Shown: piece after piece, positions 15,011 to 24,106 of the stretch
Layout of the letters: every line of letters begins with the position of its first letter
Position numbering within the stretch: the first letter of the stretch is position 1
Assembly: GCA_937951485.1 (NCBI GenBank)
Contig: CALEDJ010000012.1
Coordinates: 1-36,176 of the forward strand
Length of the DNA: 36,176 bases
Reading direction: 5' to 3'
Origin: an uncultured bacterium
GTDB lineage: Bacteria > Hydrogenedentota > Hydrogenedentia > Hydrogenedentales > CAILVY01
Notes under the pieces: model-generated
What the model saw: only the letters and a program-made list of their open reading frames with translations
Databases searched by the model: none
What the model was told of the DNA's origin: nothing
Made by a program: the position numbers and the translations under genes

Positions 15011-16999
15011 TCAACTGTGCTGTTTTCCCTTTTCCAGCGGCGCGATGCGCCATGTGGCGTCGGGGCCGAATCGCTTGTGCATGCCGGAATGCCCGGCGTG
15101 GTTATCGCCGTAGACGGCGCGGACCGTGACCGTCATGAGTCCGGTGGAGGCCACAGCGACCAGACCAGCGACAAGTATCCGGATGAAAGCAGGACGCATG
15201 TCCGAAATTTCGTTATCCGGTTTGTCCGCCGTCGGTCCTGGCCACACAAGAATCATCCAGGTGACAAGGACGGCATTGACAAAAATGACCCCTTCGGTGA
15301 TGATTCGTCCCTCGGAGAACTGGGGCAGCGCACGCTCGAAATTGGCCACGACGACCATCCATAGAAAGACCAGATAGAGCATCTGCCCTTTGCCCACCCA
15401 GGATTCCGGCATGCATGCCAGGGGTCGGCGGAAATGCCTCACCAGCAGGTAGATGCCCGTCGCCGACATGAGGACCCACACCAGGACAAACCATGTCATC
15501 GCTGATAACTCGATGGACGCGAAAAGCGGCGCTTTCATGACCGCCGGCACTGCTTTTGCGTTGACCCAGTGCGGCACATTCTTCCGGATGTTCAGGAAAG
15601 TCACCAGAAACAGCACGAAACTGACGGCGAAGACCTCCGTCCAGCGCCGCTGTCCGGCATCGCCCTGCACTTCACCGGTGCGGCGCGCGAGCAGGCCCAT
15701 GGCCACGGCAACGCCGATACCGTTGATAAAGCCATAGGTCTGCTCCAGGATACTGTGCCAGTTCGCGCTGTGCCAGTGTTTCCAAGATTCCACCACCGCC
15801 GGATCCGCGACAATCGCCGGGTTGCCGGGTGCGAGCAGCAGCAGTTTGATCCAGGCTGCGCCGGAAAAGCCCAGACCGCCGATGATGGCGCAAACCAGCG
15901 AGGAGTAGATCACCGGCGTCATTTTGTTGCGATAGAGCCACAGGCATGCGCCGAGATAGACGCCGAGAATGCCGGCCCAGTCGTCGCCGCGCGGCGGCGT
16001 CATGCGGAATCCCGCCCCGCCGAAGTTTAACAAGGTGGGGAAGATGATAAAGCAAACAAGCCAGCCGACAGCCATGTACAGGAACAGCGATGCCCCGGAC
16101 CGGAATTGACCGAAAAACAGGAAATAGAGGCTGATGCCGATAATCAGACCGAAAATCCAGCCCAGATGCTGCGGAATCAGGAGGAACCCCTGCGGCCAGT
16201 TTATGAGCAACCCTTCAATGACTTCTTCATACGGTACACCCCGTTCCTGCGCCACCTGCGCCATGTGGGCCAGATCGCCCTGAGGATGTACAAAAAGGCC
16301 CGCCACCAGTCCGTTCAGGCCGGCCATGCGGATTATCTGTTGAAGCATCCAGCCCGCCGCCGCTCCGCCAACACCGAGAACAACCAGCCAATGCACCGCT
16401 TTGAACCGGCGGTCCCACAGATCAAATAAAAACAATGCGAGAATCGCCGTGCTCGCCTGGAGCCAGTCCGCATCGAACCAGTACAGCGGGCTTTCGTGGC
16501 GACGCCAGGTCTGCATATACGCGCTTTCCCATTGTTCATACCAGGGCAGGACAAAAGCCGTGAGCACGAACCAGACTGCGAAAATCCAACACAAAGGGAC
16601 GATGACGCCCGTCAGGCGTTCGCGATCCGCCACAGCGGGGAATGCGGTGCCTGCGCCGCCCAGTCCAGCCCAAAGAAACCCGATGACAAAGAGACAGAAA
16701 AAACCATAGAACTGGCTGGATGCGTGGCCGGAATGCGTATAGGAGATCACCTGCATGTAGGAGATGGACCCGCCGAAGGCCCAGCCCAGCGCACCAGACA
16801 TGGCGAAATACGGCACGCGCGCCCGCCAATCCCTTCGGCCGGACATCAGGCATACCGCAATGGCCGTGAGCGCGCCTGGAATCATCGCACCGTATTCGTG
16901 GCCGAAATTACCCCGGATGCCCCAGCCAATGGACAGCGAGAGCGCCGCCAGGAGGATGGTGGTCCAGTGGAGACCACGAAGCGCCGATGATGATCTCAT
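15011..16999 (-). CDS. Large polytopic membrane protein of unknown function
   Basis: A 662-residue protein from the ATG at 16999, with GGAA about 7 nt upstream. It has many hydrophobic segments, roughly 13-15, beginning with WTTILLAALSLSIGWGIRG. Conserved-looking features near the front are SIGWGIRGNFGHEYGAMIPG and a further Gly-rich helix GALGWAFGGSISYMQ. In the middle it has GWIFGLIIGISLYFLFFG, and FGGAGFRMTPPRGDDW lies in a loop. The C-terminus is short and soluble with several His (DNHAGHSGMHKRFG). I recognise the N-terminal motif as belonging to uncharacterised membrane proteins in planctomycete- or Verrucomicrobia-like genomes, but know no function. No transporter or enzyme signature was seen. 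It may be co-transcribed with the small protein gene at 17119 upstream, despite a 119-base gap containing a tandem repeat. Confidence 0.85.
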   Translation of the reverse strand: MRSSSALRGLHWTTILLAALSLSIGWGIRGNFGHEYGAMIPGALTAIAVCLMSGRRDWRARVPYFAMSGALGWAFGGSISYMQVISYTHSGHASSQFYGFFCLFVIGFLWAGLGGAGTAFPAVADRERLTGVIVPLCWIFAVWFVLTAFVLPWYEQWESAYMQTWRRHESPLYWFDADWLQASTAILALFLFDLWDRRFKAVHWLVVLGVGGAAAGWMLQQIIRMAGLNGLVAGLFVHPQGDLAHMAQVAQERGVPYEEVIEGLLINWPQGFLLIPQHLGWIFGLIIGISLYFLFFGQFRSGASLFLYMAVGWLVCFIIFPTLLNFGGAGFRMTPPRGDDWAGILGVYLGACLWLYRNKMTPVIYSSLVCAIIGGLGFSGAAWIKLLLLAPGNPAIVADPAVVESWKHWHSANWHSILEQTYGFINGIGVAVAMGLLARRTGEVQGDAGQRRWTEVFAVSFVLFLVTFLNIRKNVPHWVNAKAVPAVMKAPLFASIELSAMTWFVLVWVLMSATGIYLLVRHFRRPLACMPESWVGKGQMLYLVFLWMVVVANFERALPQFSEGRIITEGVIFVNAVLVTWMILVWPGPTADKPDNEISDMRPAFIRILVAGLVAVASTGLMTVTVRAVYGDNHAGHSGMHKRFGPDATWRIAPLEKGKQHS

Positions 17000-17022
17000 G
17001 ATGATTTCCTTTTCTCGATGGG

Positions 17023-17085
17023 CAGTGGACAGGACCTATGGGACCTATGGGACCAGTGGGACGAACAGGACCACGAGGTGATACC
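17023..17085. repeat. 9-bp-period tandem repeat
   Basis: Units GGACCTATG, GGACCTATG, GGACCAGTG, GGACGAACA and GGACCACGA follow each other from 17032 to 17076, with weaker units on either side. In translation the array would give Gly-Pro-X collagen-like peptides, but it lies between two - strand genes and no gene uses it. It separates the membrane-protein start from the upstream gene's stop. Confidence 0.7.
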
Positions 17086-17118
17086 GGGACATTGGAATTC
17101 TTCATCCTTCATCTTTTT

Positions 17119-17565
17119 TCAGTCCCGCCACGCTTTCAGACGTTCGCGCAGGGACTGTGCGCGGTCGAGGGCTGCCCGCAATTCCGCGATTCGTCGTTCT
17201 TCCATGCCCTTCCCGGCCTTTGCCAGTGCGACAGTCAATACCTCAATCAGGTTTTGAAGATGCTGGTCCATGGTCTGCATCATTTCATGCGCACCGGGGA
17301 TGCGCATCTTGAGAATGATGCGCGGACCGGTCTCAATACCGGCCGCAGAAAGCATATCCGCCTGGAATTCCCCTGGCATATCGGGCGCATCCACCACCTG
17401 CACCAGCGGATGGGGCCGCAAAAAATCAAGCAGTTGCTTCTCCGATAAGTCGGCGAAGGCGGCGTCCCGACGGCAATGATCCAGCAGGGCGCCTAGCGGC
17501 ACGATTGGATTGGCCGTCGCGCCAAGGTATTTCAGACACCGATCTTCCAGTTGTTCGAGTTGCAT
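17119..17565 (-). CDS. Conserved-looking hypothetical protein
   Basis: A 148-residue soluble protein from the ATG at 17565, with GGAGAG about 9 nt upstream. Its first half could be a winged-helix-like fold: a Pro-rich start GATANPIVPLGALLDHCRRD followed by LSEKQLLDFLRPHPLVQV. The second half (about 100-148) is a long charged helix (AGKGMEERRIAELRAALDRA) likely to form a coiled coil. It has no signal peptide and no transmembrane segment. I do not recognise a family. It precedes the unknown membrane protein on the same strand, which may mean a functional link. Confidence 0.65.
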   Translation of the reverse strand: MQLEQLEDRCLKYLGATANPIVPLGALLDHCRRDAAFADLSEKQLLDFLRPHPLVQVVDAPDMPGEFQADMLSAAGIETGPRIILKMRIPGAHEMMQTMDQHLQNLIEVLTVALAKAGKGMEERRIAELRAALDRAQSLRERLKAWRD

Positions 17566-17827
17566 GACTGGTTGCTCTCCGTTTATTAGACCGGTGAATT
17601 GAAAATTTCGCAGCGAATCAACCGATCCCTGCAGATAACGCCGTCATTGCGAGCGAAGCGTAGCGAAGCGCGGCAATCTGGATATACCGTGCGTCTGATA
17701 CTGCTTTGCTCACCGGCGCTGTGCGCCGCACCGCTTGCAATGAGGAAAAGAAAACATTCCGTGTGTTGATTCCAAAGGTTACGCCAGTCGGCTGAAATGT
17801 TACAAAACTTCACGGGACTTTTCCCGA
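17566..17827. other. Intergenic region with a repeat element
   Basis: The gap between the hypothetical gene and the mannosidase gene, mostly occupied by the inverted-ended repeat at 17642-17745. The open frame running through it on the - strand contains DCRASLRFARNDG, the tell-tale translation of this repeat type, and is not a gene. Confidence 0.55.
17642..17745. repeat. GTCATTGCGAGCG-type intergenic repeat
   Basis: The left end, CGTCATTGCGAGCGAAGCG, and the right end, CGCTTGCAATGAGG, are imperfect inverted repeats (12 of 14 outer positions). Between them lie GTAGCGAAGCGCGGCAATCT and a small hairpin GGCGC-TGT-GCGCC (17715-17727). Repeats with these ends are widespread between genes in many bacterial phyla; their function is not established. 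Confidence 0.75.
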
Positions 17828-20254
17828 TCATTCTTCAAGAAGGTTTGTCTCCCGCATGCTCCATGTGCGCGGGTCAATGCGGATCGTCTTGATTTCGCAG
17901 GGATTGAATTTAAGGTTGAAGGTCTGCTTGAAAAAAGGAATGTGAAGCGTTGTTTCTGCCGGTTGTCCCGAAAGTTCATGGCCCCGAATCACTAGATACC
18001 CGCCTTCTTCACTCTGTTTCACCACGCTGATCAGCACATTCTCCGCCTCGGTGCCCATAAGCGTCGCGCGCGCAGGACGTTTGCCAGGGTGTGCGGATTC
18101 CACATGGGGGATGACAGGGGCATTCAGTTCCCACGCCTGTTTCACAATGCGCGCCTCCTGCCAGGGACCGGCGTGCGGCGCCAGGCGCAGGTGTATCCGG
18201 TGCCGGCCTTGGTCCATGATGGGATGTCCGGCATTTGCCGCAAAGCGCGCCGGGTCATGGTGGGCGTAGGCCGGGCTGCGCAGCAGGGTCAATCTGAACA
18301 CATCTTCACGGAAATCCACGCTGTATTGGCCGTCATTGAGTATGGCAAAGCCGTAGGGCAGGCCGTCCAAAAGGCCGGTCCAATCCGTCCACTGCTGACA
18401 AGGCTCCTCGTGGCCATTGGCCGCGCGTTGGTGATGGCCATAAGGCGTTTCGACCGTCGCCGTCCCTTCCTCGATGCGTGTCGCAAAGCATGCCTTCAAC
18501 AGCCGGTGCGTTTCCTGCCAGTTGATGTGCAGTCGGCATTCGATGGTTTCCAGTTGACGATAGAGCGTATATTCCGTGAGTGCCGTGGATGCGCCGAAGC
18601 GCGAGACGGCGCGCACCGTCGCCAGAACTTCTCCATTCTCCGCCACCTCCATCCGCGCGTCGCCGAAGCGTCCCGCTTCCACCCGGTATTCCTTGACATC
18701 GTGGCTCCACGTGTCGGAGGGGTCATCCAAAACGGCGAGCGCCATCCCTTCGCGCAGCACTTCCAGTTTTCGGTGCTTGTCCAGGAGTCGGCGGATGGTT
18801 CCGTCACACGGGTCAAACTCCAGGCGCCACCAGTCGTTCTCAAGAAAGCAGGGGCCGGCATTCAACGCCTGCGTAATCCGGATTGGACGCGGGCCTGACC
18901 GCGCATGGTAGATGCGGTAACCCATGGCGGGCAGTTCCGCTGTAAAGGCATACCGATGGCCGCCGACTCGATCGCCGCGAATCTGCTGGAGCGGCGTCAC
19001 TGTTTCCTGTTCATCCACCAGATGGATGGGTGCCTCAAGATGACGACCAATGATCGGCGATGTCGTCACGGGCTGAGTCACAGGCCACGCCAGGGGATTG
19101 AATACAACAATCGTGTTGCCTTCGGCCGAGGTGTCAATGTCCCGCGCGATGGATTGAACCGACTGGTTGATGATGACATCGGCGCGGTGGCGCGCCGCGC
19201 CGAGTTGGTCCCGGGTATCCTCGTATGCGGCTTCAATGCTGGTACCCGCCAGGATGTCGTGAAACTGGTTGTAGAGCAGGTCCGTCCATGCCTTTTCAAA
19301 CTGGTCATGCGGGTACGGCTGGGCGTCGAGCAGCCATGCCGCCGTGGCGAAGCGTTCGGCGGTCATCAGCGCGTGCTCGACGCGCCTGTTCAGCCGTTTC
19401 ACCTCGGCATGTGCGCTGTAGCAGCCGCGGGCATGATGCTGCAAATCATGCGCCATAACGGCAATCGTGTCGGACGGCATGTGGGCAAGAAAAGCCTCAA
19501 AATATTCGCGCAAGGTGGAAAACCGTACATCCGGGCAATCATCACGCTGTTGCGCTTCCAGAATCTGCGCAATCGCGCGTTTCGTAGGCCCGCCGCCGTG
19601 ATTGCCCACGCCGTAGAATCCCAGGATGTGTTTCTGGCCGGGATTGAGATGCGGGTATTTCGGAAGACGACGAATCCGGTCCAACGTGTTCAAGTCCGCC
19701 CCGTAATCCTCCGGCAGATTGCAGGCCAGCACCCGCGACCCGTCGGGCGATTCCCACCAGAATGTCGTGCCGTCGGGATAGTCCATCTCACGCACAGGCG
19801 CCGGACGCATATAGACGTAGTAGTCCATGCCCAGTTTGCGCAAAATCTGGGGCAACGTGCCCGCGTGGCCGAAACTGTCGGGATTGAAGCCCACAGCGGC
19901 GCGGGTCCCGAATTCCCGCTGAAAAAAACGCTGGGAATACAACCCGTGCCGCACAAAAGACTCGCCGCAGGGAATGTTACAGTCAGGCTCCACCCAGAAG
20001 CCGCCCGCGAGTTCCCAGCGGCCTTCCTTCACCCGGTCGCGGATCGCCTCGAACATGGCCGGTTCGGCGTCCTTGACCCACCGGTAGAAGCACGCGCTGC
20101 TTGCCGTGAACCGGAATTCCGGTATCTCACGCATCCGGTCCAGGGCGCTGCGAAAGGTGGCGCGCACCTCCTCATAGCCTTCCGTCCATCGCCACAGCCA
20201 TGTGGGGTCTATGTGACCGTGGCCGACCATGTGCACCACGTGTTCCTTTGACAT
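17828..20254 (-). CDS. GH38 alpha-mannosidase
   Basis: An 808-residue glycoside hydrolase family 38 enzyme that removes alpha-linked mannose. The ATG at 20254 is chosen because GGGAG lies 7 nt upstream; the frame runs 11 codons further without support. The catalytic domain starts MSKEHVVHMVGHGHIDPTWL, with Zn ligands His14 and Asp16. The nucleophile is Asp126 in GFNPDSFGHAG, also a Zn ligand. Further on are GVGNHGGGPTK, typical of the branch, and HDILAGTSIEAAYEDTRDQL. The C-terminal half is the beta-sandwich region (from about residue 400). There is no signal peptide, so it is probably cytoplasmic and acts on imported oligosaccharides. It lies 63 bases downstream of the HAD phosphatase gene on the same strand. 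Confidence 0.93.
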   Translation of the reverse strand: MSKEHVVHMVGHGHIDPTWLWRWTEGYEEVRATFRSALDRMREIPEFRFTASSACFYRWVKDAEPAMFEAIRDRVKEGRWELAGGFWVEPDCNIPCGESFVRHGLYSQRFFQREFGTRAAVGFNPDSFGHAGTLPQILRKLGMDYYVYMRPAPVREMDYPDGTTFWWESPDGSRVLACNLPEDYGADLNTLDRIRRLPKYPHLNPGQKHILGFYGVGNHGGGPTKRAIAQILEAQQRDDCPDVRFSTLREYFEAFLAHMPSDTIAVMAHDLQHHARGCYSAHAEVKRLNRRVEHALMTAERFATAAWLLDAQPYPHDQFEKAWTDLLYNQFHDILAGTSIEAAYEDTRDQLGAARHRADVIINQSVQSIARDIDTSAEGNTIVVFNPLAWPVTQPVTTSPIIGRHLEAPIHLVDEQETVTPLQQIRGDRVGGHRYAFTAELPAMGYRIYHARSGPRPIRITQALNAGPCFLENDWWRLEFDPCDGTIRRLLDKHRKLEVLREGMALAVLDDPSDTWSHDVKEYRVEAGRFGDARMEVAENGEVLATVRAVSRFGASTALTEYTLYRQLETIECRLHINWQETHRLLKACFATRIEEGTATVETPYGHHQRAANGHEEPCQQWTDWTGLLDGLPYGFAILNDGQYSVDFREDVFRLTLLRSPAYAHHDPARFAANAGHPIMDQGRHRIHLRLAPHAGPWQEARIVKQAWELNAPVIPHVESAHPGKRPARATLMGTEAENVLISVVKQSEEGGYLVIRGHELSGQPAETTLHIPFFKQTFNLKFNPCEIKTIRIDPRTWSMRETNLLEE

Positions 20255-20317
20255 CCGCACACTCCCGCCCGCATCCGGGCAATGCACTGCAACGGTTATC
20301 CCGCGCCGGGTCCGGCA

Positions 20318-21154
20318 TCAACGGGGAAACAGATAGTCCACCAATGCCTGCGCTTCACCGAAATCGGGGACCAGAATATCCGCGCCCGCGCGGAGCAGCC
20401 GCTCGCGTTTGTGCATGTCCCAGCCGTGCCCGCGCTTTTCATCGGATGCGACGCCCAGCGCCACACCGCCGTGTTCCTTCACATTCCGGAGTTCCACCGG
20501 CCCATCGCCGATGGCGAGCACCTCCGTGCCGTGCAGGTCGTGGGCGGCGATAATCTCGCGAATCACCTTTTCCTTGGAATACTCTTCGATGCTGGGGACC
20601 GCGCCCCAAATCTCCTGAAAACAATCCGCCACACCGACCACGCCCGCCTCATTGCGCACATCATCGCGGTCCGTGCCGCTGAACACGTACATCGCCACCC
20701 CTTTTTCCGCCATCAGTCGGAGAAATTCGCGCACGCCGCGCACCGTCACGTCGTCCAGCGTCAACTCCCCTTTTTGCAGCCGCGCAATGCGGTCCCGCAC
20801 CGGCACCATGAGCCGGTCGTTGTAAATTTCCTTGTAGCCGGCAGCATCCTTGATCTGTTCTTCGGGAACCAGTCCATGTGCGCGGACCATCTCCACCAGC
20901 CGCTGCATCTGGAATATCGTCTGGATGCCGGTCGTTTCATCAATCATTTCCTCGACTTCGCGGACGATCTCCGGGGTGGGTGCATGTTGACCGCAGATCA
21001 TCTCCACGCAGACCGGTCCCATGATGCGCTGCCAGCCCTCGCGCAGCAGGCTGATCGTGCCGTCAAAATCAAACAGCACATGCTTGAAGCGGCCCCGCTC
21101 GATGTCATTGATGATCTCGATCTGCGTACCGGGCAGAAAATTACGTTCCATCAT
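20318..21154 (-). CDS. HAD-superfamily hydrolase (phosphatase)
   Basis: A 278-residue protein with the haloacid dehalogenase catalytic motif HVLFDFDGTISLL: Asp29 is the nucleophile and Asp31 the general acid/base. A helical cap follows (roughly 45-150), then motif II VAMYVFSGTDRDD, and the late acidic motif GTEVLAIGDGPVEL. The overall arrangement is like phosphoglycolate phosphatase or beta-phosphoglucomutase-like enzymes. The ATG at 21154 has AGGAG 6 nt upstream; a second ATG follows directly. The mannosidase gene starts 63 bases after its stop, so the two may be co-transcribed and the substrate may be a sugar phosphate, but that is inference from position. Confidence 0.87.
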   Translation of the reverse strand: MMERNFLPGTQIEIINDIERGRFKHVLFDFDGTISLLREGWQRIMGPVCVEMICGQHAPTPEIVREVEEMIDETTGIQTIFQMQRLVEMVRAHGLVPEEQIKDAAGYKEIYNDRLMVPVRDRIARLQKGELTLDDVTVRGVREFLRLMAEKGVAMYVFSGTDRDDVRNEAGVVGVADCFQEIWGAVPSIEEYSKEKVIREIIAAHDLHGTEVLAIGDGPVELRNVKEHGGVALGVASDEKRGHGWDMHKRERLLRAGADILVPDFGEAQALVDYLFPR

Positions 21155-21282
21155 CTCACACTCCTGGGTGATGCTGTTGGAAGTTGCTGTGGTTCTCCCT
21201 CTTCGGCGAACTTCTTGTTGCTGTTCTTCTGCGTGAATCTACTGCACGGGTGTTTGTCGTCGTCGCTTGGCTGGTCTTTTCG

Positions 21283-21309
21283 GTCGGACATGTCGCACTC
21301 GTCGGACGC
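21283..21309. repeat. Short 9-bp-period repeat
   Basis: GTCGGACAT, GTCGCACTC and GTCGGACGC stand in tandem in the gap between the apt and HAD genes. The period matches the array at 17.03 kb, though the unit differs. Too short to be sure it is not chance. Confidence 0.4.
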
Positions 21310-21373
21310 TTATTGTGTCGCGCACCTGGGCACTCTGCCTGAAACGGACACATCTTGGCAAAGAGGGACGCTT

Positions 21374-21895
21374 TTATTCGACCATGAATTCCACTTCGCA
21401 GTGAATGGGGATGCCAGCCAGTTTCTCGCGGCCCTTCAGCGGCGGCAACTCCACCACAAACAGCGCCAGCGCCACCTCGCCGCCCAGCCGTTGCACAAGC
21501 CGGGCCACCGCCGCCACGGTGCCGCCAGTTGCGAGCAGATCATCCACGATAACCACGCGCTGTCCTGATTTGATGGCGTCAACGTGTATTTCCACGGAAT
21601 CCACGCCATATTCCAACGAGAATTCCTCACCGATGGTCGCGGCGGGCAGTTTTCCCTTCTTGCGCGCGGGGACGAACGGCAACCCCATTGCGTGGGCCAG
21701 CGCCGCGCCGAAAATAAAACCACGCGCCTCCACGCCTACGATACAATCCGGAGGATTGTCCTCAAGTATTTTCTGCCATTTTTCTATGACATATCGAAAT
21801 GCCGCAGGCTCCAGCAGCAGCGTCGTGATGTCCTTGAACTGAATGCCCTGCTTGGGAAAATCGGGCACATTGCGAATCAAAGCGGCCAAGTCCAT
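21374..21895 (-). CDS. apt: Adenine phosphoribosyltransferase
   Basis: A 173-residue purine-salvage enzyme making AMP from adenine and PRPP. Features: N-terminal IRNVPDFPKQGIQFKDITTL (family-specific, with the PGI-FKDIT pattern), CIVGVEARGFIFGAALA (hood/base-binding part), KKGKLPA flexible loop and the PRPP-binding VVIVDDLLATGGT (residues ~118-130). Length is standard. The ATG at 21895 has GGAAAAGG upstream. It is cytoplasmic. It sits between the sigma factor gene and the HAD gene on the same strand, with gaps of 128 and 219 bases, so it is probably transcribed separately. Confidence 0.96.
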   Translation of the reverse strand: MDLAALIRNVPDFPKQGIQFKDITTLLLEPAAFRYVIEKWQKILEDNPPDCIVGVEARGFIFGAALAHAMGLPFVPARKKGKLPAATIGEEFSLEYGVDSVEIHVDAIKSGQRVVIVDDLLATGGTVAAVARLVQRLGGEVALALFVVELPPLKGREKLAGIPIHCEVEFMVE

Positions 21896-21991
21896 GGGTT
21901 ATGCCTTTTCCTGTGTCATGTTTCCGATAATACGACGCAGATTCCCATTATGTTGTGGCACGGCCTGGAGACCAGCCACCACGATAGGTTT

Positions 21992-22010
21992 CACAGGCGG
22001 GATGCCTGCG
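21992..22010 (-). terminator. Hairpin downstream of the sigma factor gene
   Basis: On the - strand CAGGC-ATCCC-GCCTG, extendable by one more outer pair, lies 14-30 bases after the sigma factor stop. A long T-run is lacking, so this may be an imperfect terminator or another dispersed palindrome of the type CACAGGCGGGATGCCTG. Confidence 0.3.
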
Positions 22011-22023
22011 CCAACCGCCGCCC

Positions 22024-22854
22024 TTACGCACGAAAGTCTTCCCTGTGATCCGTGACAAAATCCCGCAGGCGTTTCATAACATCTTTTTCGATCTGGCGGA
22101 TGCGCTCGCGGGTGAGGTTGTAGGCGCGGCCTGTCTCTTCCAGCGTATGCACTTTGCCGTCAATCAGGCCATAGCGATAGCGAATGATTTTCGCTTCGCG
22201 GTCAGTCAGTTGGCTCATGAGCGCTTCCATCTGCTGGTCCAGTTCAATCTGCTCGATGGCCCTGTTTACAAGCCTTGGTTCAACGGCCTCCGGAAGAGAT
22301 TGCTCTGCGCCTGCTTCGGTGGTCTGCAGGTTTTCCAAGGGCGCCACGGCGTCTACGAATTCCCGGAGTTTTTTCGCCTCTTTTACGCGCACACCCAGTT
22401 CGTTGGCAACGGTTTCTATGTCCGGATGCTTGCCGGTCTTGGCATAGAGGTCATCCACCACGCGCTTGTAACGCGCGATGTTGTCCGTGATGTACACCGG
22501 AATCCGGATGGTGCGGCCCTGATTGGACAGGGATCGCGTCACCGCCTGGCGAATCCACCAGGTGGCGTAGGTGGAAAACTTGCAACCCCGGTCCGGGTCG
22601 AAGCGGTCCACCGCCTTCATCAGCCCCAGGTTGCCTTCCTCAATCAGGTCCTGAAGCGGCAAGCCATAGTAAAGGTATTTCTTGGCGATACTCACAACGA
22701 GGCGCAGGTTGGAGACGATGAGTTTGCGCCGGGCTGCGGCGTCCCCTTTCTTGGCGCGGCGCGCCAGTTGGATTTCCTGACTCGGCGACAACAGCGGAAT
22801 TTTGGAAATTTCCGCGAGATACGTACTCAATCCATTCTCTCTCGCGTCCACCAT
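22024..22854 (-). CDS. Sigma-70 family RNA polymerase sigma factor (RpoD/SigA type)
   Basis: A 276-residue sigma factor with region 1.2 ([20 protein letters not shown]), region 2 ([39 protein letters not shown], and the -10 reader [19 protein letters not shown]), region 3 ([33 protein letters not shown]) and region 4 ([38 protein letters not shown]). The motifs match primary or near-primary group 1/2 sigma factors, but the long acidic region 1.1 is missing, so group 2 or a short primary factor is likely. I chose the ATG at 22854 (AGGA 5 nt upstream). ATG 22875 and GTG 22968 are also in frame and cannot be excluded, because the promoter lies farther upstream. Confidence 0.93.
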   Translation of the reverse strand: MVDARENGLSTYLAEISKIPLLSPSQEIQLARRAKKGDAAARRKLIVSNLRLVVSIAKKYLYYGLPLQDLIEEGNLGLMKAVDRFDPDRGCKFSTYATWWIRQAVTRSLSNQGRTIRIPVYITDNIARYKRVVDDLYAKTGKHPDIETVANELGVRVKEAKKLREFVDAVAPLENLQTTEAGAEQSLPEAVEPRLVNRAIEQIELDQQMEALMSQLTDREAKIIRYRYGLIDGKVHTLEETGRAYNLTRERIRQIEKDVMKRLRDFVTDHREDFRA

Positions 22855-23041
22855 TGCATTCCTCGATTCGCTCATTGTCACCGCATCGGCCTTTTTGGCG
22901 ATTTGCCCCGCCGACACTCTATTGCCCGTTACGCCGCCAATCTTCGCGCCCGGACCGAACAGCGCCACTCACGTCATGGCGCGTCCGCCCATCGCATGGC
23001 GGGGATCCCATGCGCCCCATCTTACGGTACATGCAACATCT

Positions 23042-23070
23042 ATCATACCTAACTGCGAACAAGCGGTCAA
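23042..23070 (-). promoter_or_regulatory. Sigma-70-type promoter of the sigma factor gene
   Basis: On the - strand TTGACC (23070-23065), a 17-nt spacer, and TATGAT (23047-23042), five of six consensus bases in each box. Transcription would start near 23035, leaving a leader of about 180 bases to the ATG at 22854 or about 67 to the GTG at 22968. Confidence 0.65.
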
Positions 23071-23147
23071 GAATTCCCGATAAGCGCCGGAATTTGAGAT
23101 AAAACCTTTTGTCATAAGGCTTTAACAGATGTTGCAGATGATTCGAA

Positions 23148-24080
23148 TCAAGGCGAGACAAGGCACGCTACAAGGTGCTTTTCGAAGCCGTCGCGGTCTT
23201 TCCAATGCAATGCGCACCGCACAGGGCGCCCGTTTTTTTCATCCGGAACGGTCATGCCCTTGTCGTCAATACTCAGTTTGACGGTTTCCATCGCCACATG
23301 TGACTCGTCGTAGATCATGCCGATCGCCAATGTATCGAAGAGCACGCTGCTCTCATCTTGCGGATAATGGCGGCGATTGCGCCACGCAGCGTAGTTTTCC
23401 ATGACAACCCGCGCCCGCGCCGTCTGTGATTCGGCCACTTGGCGATAGCGTTCCCCCTTGAGGATCAGCGTGCCGCAGGTGTCGAGCGGGGCCATGCTGA
23501 TTTCCCACGGCGCGGCGAAGACTGCCTTGGCCGCCTCCAGGTCGCGCCGCACATTCCATTCGGGTTCGGGGGTTTCCTTGCCGCCATAGCCGATGTGCAC
23601 ACTGCCTGCCATCGTCACCACCCTGGTCTTCCCGGCGATGGACGGATCGCGTTGGAGCGCCTCGGCAAGGTTCGTCTGCGGACCGATGACGCACAACACC
23701 ACCTTGCCTTCCCCGGCGTGAATCGCGTCAATCAACGCCTGCACCCCGTCCTCATGCACGACACCGGGATAGTTGTCCAGCGTATAATCGCCGAGCCAGT
23801 CGGCCTGGTGAATGGGGCGGTCGCTATTCTTCTTGCCGGTGCCGATGGGAATGTCGGTGCGACCCATGCGCTCGAGCATCTTGGCGACGAGCCGGGTCTT
23901 GGTGGGCGTGTCGTCCGATGCGGTGACCACCAGTTTCAGGTCCGCATGAGGCGACCCAATCAGCATGCAAAGCGCCCAGGTGTCGTCAATGTCATCGCCG
24001 ATGTCCGTGTCCAGAATCACGGGCACGGCGGATATGTGAAGACTCAGGCACAGCAATCCGGTTGACAAAAAAACGCCCAT
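23148..24080 (-). CDS. Exported nucleoside hydrolase-like protein
   Basis: A 310-residue member of the inosine-uridine-preferring nucleoside hydrolase family, which cleaves the N-glycosidic bond of ribonucleosides. The calcium-binding motif VILDTDIGDDIDDTWAL (Asp24, Asp26, Asp29/30) is canonical. GPQTNLAEAL corresponds to the G-P-L-T-N-x-A segment. The terminal active-site H-D-P-x-A appears as LFDTLAIGM, without the His, so substrates may differ from classical nucleosides. A signal sequence (MGVFLSTGLLCLSLHISA) predicts export. The ATG at 24080 has AGGAG about 7 nt upstream. It is the last gene of a compact three-gene operon, 26 bases after the HEAT-repeat gene. Confidence 0.87.
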   Translation of the reverse strand: MGVFLSTGLLCLSLHISAVPVILDTDIGDDIDDTWALCMLIGSPHADLKLVVTASDDTPTKTRLVAKMLERMGRTDIPIGTGKKNSDRPIHQADWLGDYTLDNYPGVVHEDGVQALIDAIHAGEGKVVLCVIGPQTNLAEALQRDPSIAGKTRVVTMAGSVHIGYGGKETPEPEWNVRRDLEAAKAVFAAPWEISMAPLDTCGTLILKGERYRQVAESQTARARVVMENYAAWRNRRHYPQDESSVLFDTLAIGMIYDESHVAMETVKLSIDDKGMTVPDEKNGRPVRCALHWKDRDGFEKHLVACLVSP

Positions 24081-24106
24081 GACGATAACTCCTTCCGAAG
24101 ACTCCG

